Counted from the stretch's first letter, positions 27,594-39,948 are shown. The stretch: DNA of 64,000 nucleotides from Klebsiella aerogenes (GCA_029027985.1 CP119076.1:2912422-2976421), one strand, 5' to 3'. Notes: generated from the sequence alone by a model not told the origin. Numbers and translations are program-made.

Positions 27594-28652
27594 GTGCAGA
27601 CGTTACAAACGGATGACGGCAGCAAAGAGAAACGCAGAAAAAATACCGGTAAAATTACGCTGGCGGAAGTCGCAAAGCTGGTGGGCGTCAGTACCATGAC
27701 CGTATCCCGCGCGTTACGCATGCCTGAAAAGGTGAATCCCGACCTGCGCTGTAAAATTGAAGCCGCGGTCAGCGAATTGGGCTATGTGCCTAATCTGCAG
27801 GCGCGCAGCCTCGCCTCAGCGGATTCCACGCTGGTGATGGGCGTTGTCCCCTCTTTCTCTTCGCCGGGCTTTATCGCCGTCTCTGAAACCTTGCAAACCG
27901 TGCTCGCCACCCAGGGTTATAGCATGATGTTTATTGAGTCCGGCCAGGGCAGCCAGAGCGAGGAAAAGGCCTTCCAGCAGATGCTGGCCTATAATCCGGC
28001 CGCCATCGTGCAGTTCAATATTGATAATATCGACAGCTGTGCGCAAATGCTGGTCAACGCTGGCGTACCGGTGGTCGAAATCGGCGCCATCAACCGTGAA
28101 ACCCGCGGCGTCAGTATTGGTGTCGACTACGCGGCAGCGATCAAAAAACTGGTCGCCGCGCTGGCGCAGGCAGGATACAAAAACCTCGGGCTGCTGTGTA
28201 CCGCCTCAAATAACGTGATGTTTCGCCAGGTTCTCAGCGGCTGGAACAGCGGCATGCTGGCCATCAACCATTCACCACACCGCGTGGTGACGCCGCACTT
28301 ACCCTCCGGCATTACCACGGGTTTTAATCTGCTGAATGATATTCGCATCACCTGGCCGGAACTGGATGCGTTGATTTGCACGTCGGATGAAATTGCCTGC
28401 GGCTGCATTATGGCCTGTCATAACGCCGGGATCGGCGTGCCGGACACGCTGGCGTTGGCAAGTTTAAGCGGCGGGACGCTCGCGTCAGTATGTTCGCCAG
28501 CGCTGACAGCGGTGGAGTTTCCATGGAGCGAAACCGGCACCATCGCAGGAAAAACGTTGTTGAATCTGCTGGCGGGCAACGGGCCGGAGAGCAACATTGA
28601 GCTCGCCTCCAGCCTGAAAATCCGCGCCAGCAGTAAAAAGGCGCAGCGTTAA
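27594..28652 (+). CDS. LacI-family transcriptional regulator
   Basis: The 352-residue protein has an N-terminal LacI HTH (KITLAEVAKLVGVSTMTVSR, about 21-40, then NPDLRCKIEAAVSELGYVPN) and a periplasmic-binding-type effector domain. The HTH resembles gluconate regulator GntR/IdnR. It starts with GTG at 27594 after AAAGGAGGAG. It is divergent from the IIA-IIB-IIC genes and likely represses them and itself through the two operators. The inducer is presumably the transported sugar or its phosphate, which is inference. Confidence 0.85.
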   Translation: MQTLQTDDGSKEKRRKNTGKITLAEVAKLVGVSTMTVSRALRMPEKVNPDLRCKIEAAVSELGYVPNLQARSLASADSTLVMGVVPSFSSPGFIAVSETLQTVLATQGYSMMFIESGQGSQSEEKAFQQMLAYNPAAIVQFNIDNIDSCAQMLVNAGVPVVEIGAINRETRGVSIGVDYAAAIKKLVAALAQAGYKNLGLLCTASNNVMFRQVLSGWNSGMLAINHSPHRVVTPHLPSGITTGFNLLNDIRITWPELDALICTSDEIACGCIMACHNAGIGVPDTLALASLSGGTLASVCSPALTAVEFPWSETGTIAGKTLLNLLAGNGPESNIELASSLKIRASSKKAQR

Positions 28653-28653
28653 A

Positions 28654-29478
28654 TTAAAGCCCTTTTAGCAGCTTATCAATGAACGCCGGTACCACTTCGC
28701 TTGCCAGCCCATAGTGCTTCTCAGCGAATTCACTGCCAACCTGGCTTGGTTCAAGATTAAGTTCGACCGTGTGCGCGCCGTGCAGACGGGCTTCGTGGAC
28801 GAAACCGGCTGCCGGATAGACATGCCCGGAGGTGCCGATAGCGATAAAGATATCGGCTTCCGCCAGCCCGCCGTAGATCTCATCCATGCCTAACGGCATT
28901 TCGCCGAACCACACCACATGCGGACGCAGTGCCGCCGGGAACTGACAGCAGTGGCACTTGTCGTCCGCAGTCACATCGCCGGTCCACTCCAGTACCTGCC
29001 CGCTCCACGCACAACGCACTTTCAGCAGCTCGCCGTGCATGTGGATAACCCGGCGGTTTCCCGCACGCTCGTGCAGGTTATCGATATTCTGCGTCACCAA
29101 CAGGAAACGGTCGCCGAGCGCGTCTTCCAGCTTCGCCAGCGCCAGGTGCGCGGCATTCGGCGTGATGTCCGGGCTCTGCAACTGGCGGCGGCGGTCGTTG
29201 TAAAACGCCTGCACCAGCGCCGGATCGCGAGCGAAGCCTTCCGGCGTCGCCACGTCCTCAACCCGGTGCTCTTCCCACAGACCGTCGGCGGCACGGAAGG
29301 TTTTAATGCCTGACTCCGCCGAAATACCGGCGCCGGTTAACACCACGACTCGCGGTTTGTCTATCGCCTCCGGCGGCGTTTTGTCTTCGCGGAAGAAGAC
29401 GCGTTGCCGTAAGCGATCGCGCAACTGGCGTTTTTTACGACGGAAACGGCTTAAGCGATGTAAGCGGCGCGACAGCAT
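28654..29478 (-). CDS. cobB: NAD+-dependent protein deacylase CobB (sirtuin)
   Basis: CobB removes acetyl and succinyl groups from lysines, including on Acs. The 274-residue protein shows the NAD motif [14 protein letters not shown] (49-62), TQNIDNLHE, catalytic His148 in IHMHGEL, zinc Cys (Cys156, with Cys175, Cys177 and Cys178 clustered in DDKCHCCQF) and the Tyr93/Arg96 pair that allows desuccinylation. The basic N-terminal arm matches the E. coli long form. The position of the E. coli short-form Met is ATA (Ile39) here. It converges with the LacI-type gene. Confidence 0.96.
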   Translation of the reverse strand: MLSRRLHRLSRFRRKKRQLRDRLRQRVFFREDKTPPEAIDKPRVVVLTGAGISAESGIKTFRAADGLWEEHRVEDVATPEGFARDPALVQAFYNDRRRQLQSPDITPNAAHLALAKLEDALGDRFLLVTQNIDNLHERAGNRRVIHMHGELLKVRCAWSGQVLEWTGDVTADDKCHCCQFPAALRPHVVWFGEMPLGMDEIYGGLAEADIFIAIGTSGHVYPAAGFVHEARLHGAHTVELNLEPSQVGSEFAEKHYGLASEVVPAFIDKLLKGL

Positions 29479-29492
29479 AGCTACCCCTGTAA

Positions 29493-30404
29493 TTAATGAG
29501 TCAAATGAAGGAAGGCCGCACCGCGCATGCCTCCAGCATCACCGTGGCGCGCGCGCTCAATGCGCGGCACCCGGGCGACCGGAAGCAAATGACGCGGCAG
29601 GCGCTGCGCCAGCCCTTCGGTTATAGCAGTAAAATTAGACAATCCTCCGCCTAACACCAGCAGATCCGGATCGATAATAGTGAGAATATTACCCAGACAC
29701 ACGGCTAACAGGTTGAGATAACGTTCCACGTGCTCCTGCGCCTGCGCGTCACCCTGCTGCCATCGCGCAACGATCTCCGGCGAGGTTAAGGATTGATGGT
29801 AAAAATGGTGATACAGCCAGGCGAATCCGCGGCCAGAAAGGTAATTTTCAATGCAGCCGAGTTGACCGCAGCCGCAGCGGGTGAGCGGAAAATCGCGCCC
29901 GACCACGTCCAGCGCGTCCACCGGCAGACGGATATGGCCGAATTCGCCGGTGATATAGCTGTGACCGGTTATCGATTTGCCATTGAGTACGACCCCGCCG
30001 CCGACGCCGGTGCCGAGGATTAATCCCATCACCAGCGGATACTGGGTGAATTCGTCATCCCAGGCTTCAGAAAGCGCAAAGCAGTTGGCATCGTTGTCGA
30101 GGCGCACTTCGCGCCCCAGCCGCGTGCTGAGATCAACGCGCAGCGGTTTGCCGCTGGCAGCGGGAACGTTGGCGGCGTACAGATTGCCGTCCGCGGTTTC
30201 CGGCATCCCCGGGATCCCAATACCGACCGCGCCTTCCACGCCGAAACGCTGGTCGGCTTCGCGAACCAGCGACTCAATCGCCTGCAGGAAAGCCTCGTAG
30301 CTTTCCGTCGGGGTGGCGACGCGTTTTTCCCACTGCAATCGCCGCGCATTATCAAACACGCCCAGCGCTATCTTGCTGCCGCCAATGTCAAATCCGTAGT
30401 ACAT
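29493..30404 (-). CDS. nagK: N-acetyl-D-glucosamine kinase
   Basis: NagK phosphorylates GlcNAc released during murein recycling. The 303-residue ROK-family enzyme has the phosphate motif DIGGSK (6-11), GTGVGGGVV and the zinc site [15 protein letters not shown]. The start at 30404 follows AAGAGGAATT and restores E. coli length. It neighbours cobB, as in E. coli, and works downstream of NagZ, encoded 15 kb to the right. Confidence 0.95.
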   Translation of the reverse strand: MYYGFDIGGSKIALGVFDNARRLQWEKRVATPTESYEAFLQAIESLVREADQRFGVEGAVGIGIPGMPETADGNLYAANVPAASGKPLRVDLSTRLGREVRLDNDANCFALSEAWDDEFTQYPLVMGLILGTGVGGGVVLNGKSITGHSYITGEFGHIRLPVDALDVVGRDFPLTRCGCGQLGCIENYLSGRGFAWLYHHFYHQSLTSPEIVARWQQGDAQAQEHVERYLNLLAVCLGNILTIIDPDLLVLGGGLSNFTAITEGLAQRLPRHLLPVARVPRIERARHGDAGGMRGAAFLHLTH

Positions 30405-30509
30405 TTCAGCAATTCCTCTTGTTGGCCCCAACACCTCATCCTTTGGGCGGTCTCTGCATCAGCAGCGTTAGCTCAATGGCTGCGGTGTATCACGGGCCAT
30501 GACGATAAA

Positions 30510-31753
30510 TTACTGGCCACTCAGCACCCTCGCCGGGTCGATACGACTGGCGCGGCGGGCGGGATACCAGCTGGCCAGCAAACTCAGCAACAGTGCTGTC
30601 ACCAGCACATAAACGACGTCCAGCCAGTGCAATTCAGACGGCAGGAAGTCAATAAAATAAATATCGCCGGAAAGGAATTTATGCCCGATCAGCGCTTCGA
30701 TACCGTTGATAATCGACGTCAGCTTCAGCGCGGCCGCCACGCCGATAGCCACTCCGATCAGGCTCCCTACCGAACCGGCAAGTAAACCATACCATACGAA
30801 AATCGCGCGGATTAAGCCGTCTTTCGCGCCAAGCGTGCGCAGTACCGCAATATCGCCGCTTTTATCTTTCACCGCCATCACCAGCGTCGAGACAATGTTA
30901 AAGCAGGCAACACCGATCACCAGTACCATCGCGAGATACATGATGGCGCGAATCATTTGAATATCACGGTACATGTAGCCATAGGTGCCAATCCAGCTTT
31001 TGATATAGACATAGCTGTTGGTTACTTCCCCGGCGTCGCGCACCAGGGTATTGGCGTGGAACACGTCGGTGACTTTAATGGCGATACCGGTGACGCTGCT
31101 GCCCATGTCCAGATACTGCTGGGCATCCGGCATCGGGATCATCGCGAAGCTGTGATCGAGCTGGCCGCTCAGTTGCAGAATGCCGGTCACGTGAAGCCTG
31201 ACGCGCTTGGGCTGCAGCAGTTGATGTTCAGCATCCGAGTTCGGGATCATGATTGACACCCAGTCTCCCTGCTTAACGTGCAACGCATCGGCGACCCCTT
31301 TGCCCAGGATCACCTGCTGCTCGCCAGCCTTAAAATTGGCCCAGGCGTTGTTCTGCACGAAATTCGGCAGTGAACTCAAGCGGCTCTCCTGCTGCGGATC
31401 GACGCCCTTCACCTGAATGGCGCGCATATTGCTGCCGCTCTCCACCAGCCCGGTAAAGTTGATATAGGGCGCGGCGGCGACGATACCTTTCACTTTCTCG
31501 ACTTTCGCCAGCGCGTCGTTCCAGTTGTTCCACGGCTGATTGACTGGCTCGATTTCACCGTGCGGCACTACCGCCAGAATGCGGTTGTTGAGCTCGCGCT
31601 CGAAGCCGTTCATCGCGCTCAGGCCGACGATCAACACGGCAACCCCCAGCGCGATGCCAATCGTGGAAATCACGGAGATCAGCGATACCATGCCGCCGCG
31701 GCGTCTTCCGCGGCTAAAACGCAGCGCAATCAGTAACGATAACGGAGAGGCCA

Positions 31754-31754
<1 letters not shown>
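30510..31754 (-). CDS. lolE: Lipoprotein-releasing ABC transporter permease LolE
   Basis: LolE with LolC and the ATPase LolD extracts outer-membrane lipoproteins from the inner membrane and passes them to LolA. The 414-residue protein has TM1 near the N-terminus ([20 protein letters not shown]), a large periplasmic loop that binds lipoproteins, and three C-terminal segments. It starts directly at the lolD stop codon (1-base overlap). Confidence 0.96.
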
Positions 31755-33997
<2,243 letters not shown>

Positions 33998-36900
33998 ATG
34001 CCTCAACAATATCGCTACACCCTGCCGGTTAAAGCCGGCGATCAGCGCCAGCTTGGCGAACTCACCGGCGCGGCCTGTGCCACGCTGGTAGCCGAGATGG
34101 CTGAACGCCATCACGGCCCGGTGGTGCTGGTTGCGCCTGATATGCAGAACGCCCTGCGTCTGAACGATGAAATCGGGCAGTTTACCGACAGCATGGTGAT
34201 CGGTCTGGCAGACTGGGAAACCCTGCCTTACGACAGTTTCTCGCCGCATCAGGACATTATCTCTTCGCGCCTTGCCACCTTATACCAGTTGCCGACCATG
34301 CAGCGCGGCGTGCTTATCGTTCCGGTGAGCACCCTGATGCAGCGGGTCTGCCCGCACAACTACCTGCACGGCCACGCTCTGGTGATGAAAAAGGGCCAGA
34401 GCCTGTCGCGCGATGCGCTACGCACACAGCTTGATAGTGCGGGCTACCGCCACGTCGATCAGGTAATGGAGCATGGCGAGTATGCCACTCGCGGCGCCTT
34501 GCTCGATCTCTTCCCGATGGGGAGCGAACAGCCGTATCGTCTCGATTTCTTTGATGATGAGATAGACAGCCTGCGGCTGTTCGATGTCGACAGCCAGCGC
34601 ACCCTTGAAGAAGTCGACGCCATTAACCTGCTGCCGGCGCATGAATTCCCCACCGATCAGGCGGCTATCGAACTGTTCCGCAGCCAGTGGCGCGATCGCT
34701 TCGACGTCAAACGCGACGCCGAGCATATCTACCAGCAGGTCAGCAAAGGCACGCTACCTGCCGGTATCGAATACTGGCAGCCGCTGTTCTTCAATGAGCC
34801 GCTGCCGCCACTGTTTAGTTATTTCCCGGCCAGTACGCTGATTGTGAATACCGGCGATCTGGAACAAAGCGCCGAGCGTTTCCAGAATGAAACTCGCGCT
34901 CGCTATGAAAACCGCGGCGTCGACCCAATGCGCCCGCTGCTGCCGCCGGAACAACTATGGCTACGCAGCGACGAACTGTTCAGCGAGCTGAAAAAATGGC
35001 CGCGGATCCAGTTAAAAACCGAGCATCTGGCAGAGAAAGCCGCCAATACCAACCTCGGCTATCAACCCCTGCCCGACCTGGCGATTCAAGCGCAAAATAA
35101 AGCGCCGCTGGATAACCTGCGCCGCTTCCTGGAATCCTTCAGCGGTCCGGTGATTTTCTCCGTCGAGAGCGAAGGTCGCCGCGAGGCGTTGGGTGAAATG
35201 CTGGCGCGCATCAAAATCGCGCCGAAGCATATCCTGCGCCTGCAGGACGCGACGGGTAACGGCCGCTTCCTGATGATCGGCGCCGCTGAACACGGCTTTA
35301 TTGATAATCAGGCCAACCTGGCGCTGATTTGCGAAAGCGATCTGCTGGGTGAACGCGTCGCCCGTCGTCGCCAGGATTCGCGCCGCACCATCAACCCCGA
35401 TACCCTGATCCGCAACCTGGCGGAGTTACATACCGGTCAACCGGTGGTACACCTCGAACACGGCGTTGGCCGCTATGCGGGGATGACCACGCTCGAAGCT
35501 GGCGGCATCAAGGGAGAATACCTGATGCTGACCTACGCTAATGACGCCAAATTGTACGTACCGGTATCGTCGCTGCATCTGATTAGCCGCTACGCTGGCG
35601 GCGCGGAAGAAAATGCGCCACTGCACAAACTGGGTGGCGATGCCTGGGCGCGCGCGCGGCAAAAAGCGGCGGAGAAAGTTCGCGACGTCGCCGCCGAGTT
35701 GCTGGATATTTACGCTCAACGCGCGGCAAAAGAAGGCTTCGCTTTTAAGCATGACCGCGAACAGTACCAGCTGTTCTGCGATGGCTTCCCGTTTGAAACC
35801 ACCCCGGATCAGGCGCAGGCGATCAACGCCGTGCTCAGCGACATGTGCCAACCACTGGCAATGGATCGTCTGGTGTGCGGTGACGTCGGCTTCGGTAAAA
35901 CCGAAGTGGCGATGCGCGCCGCCTTCCTCGCCGTCGAAAACCACAAACAGGTCGCGGTGCTGGTGCCCACCACTCTGCTCGCCCAACAGCACTACGATAA
36001 CTTCCGCGACCGTTTCGCCAACTGGCCGGTGCGCATCGAAATGCTCTCACGCTTCCGCAGCGCCAAAGAGCAGGCACAGATCCTCGAACAGGCGGCAGAA
36101 GGTAAAATCGATATTCTGATCGGCACCCATAAGCTCCTGCAAAACGAAGTCAAACTGCGCGATCTGGGGCTGTTAATCGTCGATGAAGAGCATCGCTTCG
36201 GAGTGCGTCATAAAGAGCGCATCAAGGCCATGCGCGCTGATGTCGATATCCTGACGCTAACCGCAACGCCAATTCCGCGCACGCTGAATATGGCGATGAG
36301 CGGGATGCGCGATCTGTCTATTATCGCTACCCCGCCGGCTCGCCGGCTGGCGGTAAAAACCTTTGTCCGCGAATACGATGCGCTGGTTGTACGCGAAGCG
36401 ATCCTGCGTGAAGTCCTGCGCGGCGGCCAGGTTTACTATCTGTATAACGATGTCGAAAACATCCAGAAAGCGGCGGATCGTCTGGCGGAGCTGGTGCCGG
36501 AGGCGCGGATCGCCATCGGTCATGGCCAGATGCGCGAGCGCGAGCTGGAGCGGGTAATGAACGATTTCCACCACCAGCGTTTTAACGTCCTGGTCTGTAC
36601 GACGATCATTGAAACCGGGATCGATATCCCGACCGCTAATACCATCATCATTGAGCGCGCCGACCACTTCGGCCTGGCCCAGCTGCACCAGCTGCGCGGC
36701 CGCGTCGGTCGTTCGCACCATCAGGCCTATGCCTGGCTGCTGACGCCGCACCCGAAAGCGATGACCACCGACGCGCAAAAACGACTGGAAGCCATTGCTT
36801 CTCTGGAAGACCTCGGTGCCGGTTTCGCTCTGGCAACTCACGATCTTGAGATCCGCGGAGCTGGCGAGCTGTTAGGCGAAGGCCAAAGCGGGCAGATGGA

Positions 36901-37444
36901 AACCATCGGCTTCTCGCTGTATATGGAGCTGCTGGAGAACGCCGTTGATGCCCTGAAAGAGGGACGCGAGCCATCGCTGGAGGATCTGACCAGCCAGCAA
37001 ACAGAAGTGGAGCTGCGCATGCCAGCGCTGTTGCCGGATGACTTTATTCCTGACGTCAACACGCGCTTGTCGTTTTATAAGCGCATCGCCAGCGCCAAAA
37101 ACGAACACGATCTCGACGAAATCAAAGTTGAGCTCATCGATCGTTTTGGCATGCTGCCGGATGCGGCGCGCAATCTGCTGGATATTGCGCGTTTGCGCCA
37201 GCAGGCGCAGAAGCTGGGGATCCGTAAGCTGGAATGCAACGAAAAAGGCGGCGTGATTGAGTTTAATGAGAAAAATAACGTTAATCCGGTCTGGCTTATC
37301 GGTCTGCTGCAGAAACAACCGCAACATTATCGGCTGGATGGGCCGACCCGGCTGAAATTCATGCAGGAGCTGGACGAACGTAAAACGCGGATGGACTGGG
37401 TTCGCCAGTTTATGCGCCAGTTGGAAGATAACGCGACCGCCTGA
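33998..37444 (+). CDS. mfd: Transcription-repair coupling factor
   Basis: Mfd removes RNA polymerase stalled at DNA lesions and recruits UvrA. The 1148-residue protein has the UvrB-homology module (about 1-340), the RNA-polymerase interaction domain (about 470-545), the RecG-like translocase with GDVGFGKTE (Walker A) and DEEH (Walker B), SNF2-like motifs such as GRVGRS, and the C-terminal regulatory domain. Sequence and length match E. coli. The ribosome site is weak. A terminator follows directly. Confidence 0.98.
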   Translation: MPQQYRYTLPVKAGDQRQLGELTGAACATLVAEMAERHHGPVVLVAPDMQNALRLNDEIGQFTDSMVIGLADWETLPYDSFSPHQDIISSRLATLYQLPTMQRGVLIVPVSTLMQRVCPHNYLHGHALVMKKGQSLSRDALRTQLDSAGYRHVDQVMEHGEYATRGALLDLFPMGSEQPYRLDFFDDEIDSLRLFDVDSQRTLEEVDAINLLPAHEFPTDQAAIELFRSQWRDRFDVKRDAEHIYQQVSKGTLPAGIEYWQPLFFNEPLPPLFSYFPASTLIVNTGDLEQSAERFQNETRARYENRGVDPMRPLLPPEQLWLRSDELFSELKKWPRIQLKTEHLAEKAANTNLGYQPLPDLAIQAQNKAPLDNLRRFLESFSGPVIFSVESEGRREALGEMLARIKIAPKHILRLQDATGNGRFLMIGAAEHGFIDNQANLALICESDLLGERVARRRQDSRRTINPDTLIRNLAELHTGQPVVHLEHGVGRYAGMTTLEAGGIKGEYLMLTYANDAKLYVPVSSLHLISRYAGGAEENAPLHKLGGDAWARARQKAAEKVRDVAAELLDIYAQRAAKEGFAFKHDREQYQLFCDGFPFETTPDQAQAINAVLSDMCQPLAMDRLVCGDVGFGKTEVAMRAAFLAVENHKQVAVLVPTTLLAQQHYDNFRDRFANWPVRIEMLSRFRSAKEQAQILEQAAEGKIDILIGTHKLLQNEVKLRDLGLLIVDEEHRFGVRHKERIKAMRADVDILTLTATPIPRTLNMAMSGMRDLSIIATPPARRLAVKTFVREYDALVVREAILREVLRGGQVYYLYNDVENIQKAADRLAELVPEARIAIGHGQMRERELERVMNDFHHQRFNVLVCTTIIETGIDIPTANTIIIERADHFGLAQLHQLRGRVGRSHHQAYAWLLTPHPKAMTTDAQKRLEAIASLEDLGAGFALATHDLEIRGAGELLGEGQSGQMETIGFSLYMELLENAVDALKEGREPSLEDLTSQQTEVELRMPALLPDDFIPDVNTRLSFYKRIASAKNEHDLDEIKVELIDRFGMLPDAARNLLDIARLRQQAQKLGIRKLECNEKGGVIEFNEKNNVNPVWLIGLLQKQPQHYRLDGPTRLKFMQELDERKTRMDWVRQFMRQLEDNATA

Positions 37445-37453
37445 TGTATAAAG

Positions 37454-37487
37454 GAGATGCGGTAGCCCCTACCGCATCTCTTCTTCT
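37454..37487 (+). terminator. mfd terminator
   Basis: GAGATGCGGTAG and CTACCGCATCTC form a perfect 12-bp stem with loop CCC, followed by a T-rich TTCTTCT. Confidence 0.85.
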
Positions 37488-37605
37488 GTCACAGTCAGTA
37501 AACTTTACAAACATTTTGCAATCCACCTGGATTTCCCCACACTCCCCCGCGCCATAATTGACACCACTTATCTTATAAAAATAACCGTTTACTTGCTGTG
37601 GAATT

Positions 37606-38571
37606 ATGGTAATGATAAATATCTCGCGTATTTCAACCTGGCTGGCGCTGTTAGCCGTCGCAGCGACGCTCACCCTCCCCGCCCGCGCCAATACCTGGCC
37701 GTTACCATCGTCCGGTAGCCGACTGGTCGGACAGAATCAGTTTCACGTGGTACAGGATAACGGCGGTTCGCTGGAATCGATCGCCAAGCAGTACAACGTC
37801 GGTTTTCTCGCGCTGCTGCAGGCAAACCCGGGCGTTGATCCCTATGTGCCGCGCGCTGGCAGCGTACTGACCATTCCGCTGCAGACGCTGCTGCCTGACG
37901 CCCCGCGCGAAGGTCTGGTACTCAACATCGCCGAGCTGCGTCTGTACTACTACCCACCAGGGCAGAATACCGTAACCGTCTACCCGATCGGTATCGGCCA
38001 ACTCGGCGGCGACACCCTTACCCCGACGATGGTGACCACCGTATCGGATAAGCGCGCCAATCCGACCTGGACACCGACCGCCAATATTCGTGCGCGTTAT
38101 AAAGCAATGGGTATCGATTTACCCGCAGTCGTACCTGCCGGGCCAAATAACCCGATGGGCCACCACGCGATTCGTCTCGCGGCTTACGGCGGCGTCTATC
38201 TGCTACACGGCACCAACGCTGATTTCGGTATTGGTATGCGCGTCAGCTCAGGCTGCATCCGTCTGCGCGATGCCGACATTAAGGCCCTGTACAACAAGAT
38301 AACCCCAGGCACCAAAGTGAACATCATCAACGAACCAATTAAGGTATCGGTGGAGCCAAACGGCGTCCGTCTGGTGGAAGTTCACCAACCGCTGTCCGAG
38401 CATATCAATGACGATCCGCAGACGCTGCCTATCGTGCTGAATGCCAGTATGCAGACCTTTAAGCAGGCGCCGCAGACTAATCAGCAGGTGATGGAATATG
38501 CGATGGAGCTGCGCTCCGGAATGCCGGTCGATGTTAGCCGCCACCAGGCTGCCGGTGAGCAAGCGATGTAA
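37606..38571 (+). CDS. ldtC: L,D-transpeptidase LdtC
   Basis: LdtC (YcfS) links Braun lipoprotein to meso-DAP of peptidoglycan. The 321-residue precursor has a signal peptide (cleavage near ARA-NT, about 28), a LysM-type domain (about 45-90) and the YkuD catalytic domain with His201 and Cys217 in HGTNADFG and SSGCIRL. Two ATGs (37606 and 37612) are possible starts. A strong terminator follows. Confidence 0.94.
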   Translation: MVMINISRISTWLALLAVAATLTLPARANTWPLPSSGSRLVGQNQFHVVQDNGGSLESIAKQYNVGFLALLQANPGVDPYVPRAGSVLTIPLQTLLPDAPREGLVLNIAELRLYYYPPGQNTVTVYPIGIGQLGGDTLTPTMVTTVSDKRANPTWTPTANIRARYKAMGIDLPAVVPAGPNNPMGHHAIRLAAYGGVYLLHGTNADFGIGMRVSSGCIRLRDADIKALYNKITPGTKVNIINEPIKVSVEPNGVRLVEVHQPLSEHINDDPQTLPIVLNASMQTFKQAPQTNQQVMEYAMELRSGMPVDVSRHQAAGEQAM

Positions 38572-38598
38572 TTTATTGACGACATATAGAAAGTAAAA

Positions 38599-38626
38599 AA
38601 CCCGCCAGGCATGGCGGGTTTTTTTG
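38599..38626. terminator. Bidirectional terminator between ldtC and bhsA
   Basis: AACCCGCC (38599-38606) pairs with GGCGGGTT (38613-38620). A T run follows on the plus strand and an A run precedes it, giving a T run on the minus strand too. It can end both ldtC and the bhsA 3' region. Confidence 0.9.
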
Positions 38627-38663
38627 TGGCAATCGCCAGACTGGCTGACGAGATTTCGCATCG

Positions 38664-38721
38664 CGCAGTCCCATGAAGGGGTGTGGACTGCGTCGCGAGT
38701 GGCATAACAAAGGGTTACTAC
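38664..38721 (-). repeat. Stem-loop module B in the bhsA 3' region
   Basis: In bhsA sense it reads GTAGTAACCC then TTTGTTATGCCACT, followed by an 8-bp stem (CGCAGTCC/GGACTGCG, 38664-38671 and 38685-38692) with a C-rich loop. It is a diverged copy of the module at 38739-38798. Confidence 0.55.
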
Positions 38722-38738
38722 TTTTACTGCTTACTACA

Positions 38739-38798
38739 CGCGATCTGCTGAAGGGGGTCAGGATCGCGTTTTGTCAGTGGCATGACAGGGGTTACAAC
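38739..38798 (-). repeat. Stem-loop module A in the bhsA 3' region
   Basis: It begins 3 bases after the bhsA stop. In bhsA sense GTTGTAACCCCT and GTCATGCCACT precede a stem (CGCGATC/GATCGCG plus CTGA/TCAG) with loop CCCCCT. It aligns with module B across both the linker and the stem. Confidence 0.55.
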
Positions 38799-38800
38799 AC

Positions 38801-39058
38801 TTACTTATAGATAACCGCAGTACCGTGCAGCGTGTTAGGACCGCTGACGGAAGTAATGCGATAAGAGGTCGCACCCATTTCGTCTGCTTTCTGCGCCAAC
38901 TGATCTTCAAGCGAACCCAGGTTGGTGCCGGCAGAGGCGGAAACGGTACCGATTTTATGTTGACCTGCTGGAGTGGATTGCACTTCAACGGCGGCGAAAC
39001 TTGCGAATGAGAGTGAGCTCAGTACGGCGACAAGGGCCAGCTTTTGGACGTTTTTCAT
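38801..39058 (-). CDS. bhsA: Multiple stress resistance protein BhsA
   Basis: BhsA (YcfR) is an 85-residue secreted protein of the YhcN/DUF1471 family. It affects biofilm, copper permeability and stress tolerance in E. coli. The signal peptide ends near SFA-AV (about 22), and the mature domain includes SLEDQLAQKADEMGATSYRI. It is divergent from comR, its repressor. A perfect CRP site lies upstream and a duplicated stem-loop module downstream. Confidence 0.96.
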   Translation of the reverse strand: MKNVQKLALVAVLSSLSFASFAAVEVQSTPAGQHKIGTVSASAGTNLGSLEDQLAQKADEMGATSYRITSVSGPNTLHGTAVIYK

Positions 39059-39083
39059 GATTATTATACCTATGCAGATGATT

Positions 39084-39150
39084 TTTATAGTAGGGTCGTA
39101 AGAATTAACTTAACGATCGATAGGTAAATGATAGTGTGATCCAAGTCACA
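39084..39150 (-). promoter_or_regulatory. bhsA promoter with a perfect CRP site
   Basis: TGTGATCCAAGTCACA (39135-39150) matches TGTGA-N6-TCACA exactly. On the minus strand a -10-like TATAAA (39084-39089) would place its centre about 64 bases upstream of the start, close to a class I position. Confidence 0.6.
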
Positions 39151-39307
39151 GGTCAACTCATTTTTATAACGATCATTTAACTATTTGTTAAATGCTTAAA
39201 TTTCATACATATATGAATTATTTATTTTTGGACGGATGTCGCTGGCAGTGCGAGAGGTTTATTTTTATAATGACCGTTCAACAAACCAACATAGGTACAA
39301 CGGCATC

Positions 39308-39943
39308 ATGACAACTGACGTTCAAAGTTGCGCAAAAAAAAGCCGTGGCCGACCGAAAGTGTTCGACAGGGACGCGGCGCTGGATAAGGCCATGACACTT
39401 TTCTGGCAACACGGCTATGAGGCGACCTCACTGGCCGATCTCGTCGAAGCAACCGGCGCAAAAGCCCCAACGCTATATGCCGAATTCGTGAATAAAGAGG
39501 GACTGTTCCGCGCGGTGCTGGATCGCTACATTTCCCGCTTCGCTGCCAAACATGAAGCCCTGCTATTCGATGACGACAAAACCGTCGATCAGGCACTGCG
39601 TGACTATTTCACCGCCGTCGCCACCTGTTTTACCAGCAAAGATACCCCGGCAGGTTGTTTTATGATTAACACCTCCGCAGCACTGGCCGCTTCATCGACC
39701 GATATTGCCAACACCATTAAGTCGCGGCATGCGGTACAGGAACAGACCCTGACGCAGTTTTTACAACAGCGTCAGCAGCGAGGTGAGCTGCCAGCGGAAG
39801 GTAACTTGTTGCAATTGGCGCAGTTTTTAAACTGCGTGCTGCAAGGGATGTCGATTAGCGCTCGTGAAGGCGCCGATTTCGCAACGCTGAAGCAAATTAG
39901 CGACACCACGCTGCGCCTGTGGCCACAGATCCTCCAGCCTTAA
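39308..39943 (+). CDS. comR: TetR-family copper-responsive repressor ComR
   Basis: ComR represses bhsA (comC) and is relieved by copper in E. coli. The 211-residue protein has the TetR HTH (TSLADLVEATGAKAPTLYAEF, about 40-60, and a following ligand domain with CFTSKDTPAGCFM). The start at 39308 restores the family N-terminus MTTD; the frame is open further upstream. A GC stem with a T run follows the gene. Confidence 0.93.
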   Translation: MTTDVQSCAKKSRGRPKVFDRDAALDKAMTLFWQHGYEATSLADLVEATGAKAPTLYAEFVNKEGLFRAVLDRYISRFAAKHEALLFDDDKTVDQALRDYFTAVATCFTSKDTPAGCFMINTSAALAASSTDIANTIKSRHAVQEQTLTQFLQQRQQRGELPAEGNLLQLAQFLNCVLQGMSISAREGADFATLKQISDTTLRLWPQILQP

Positions 39944-39948
39944 TTTCT

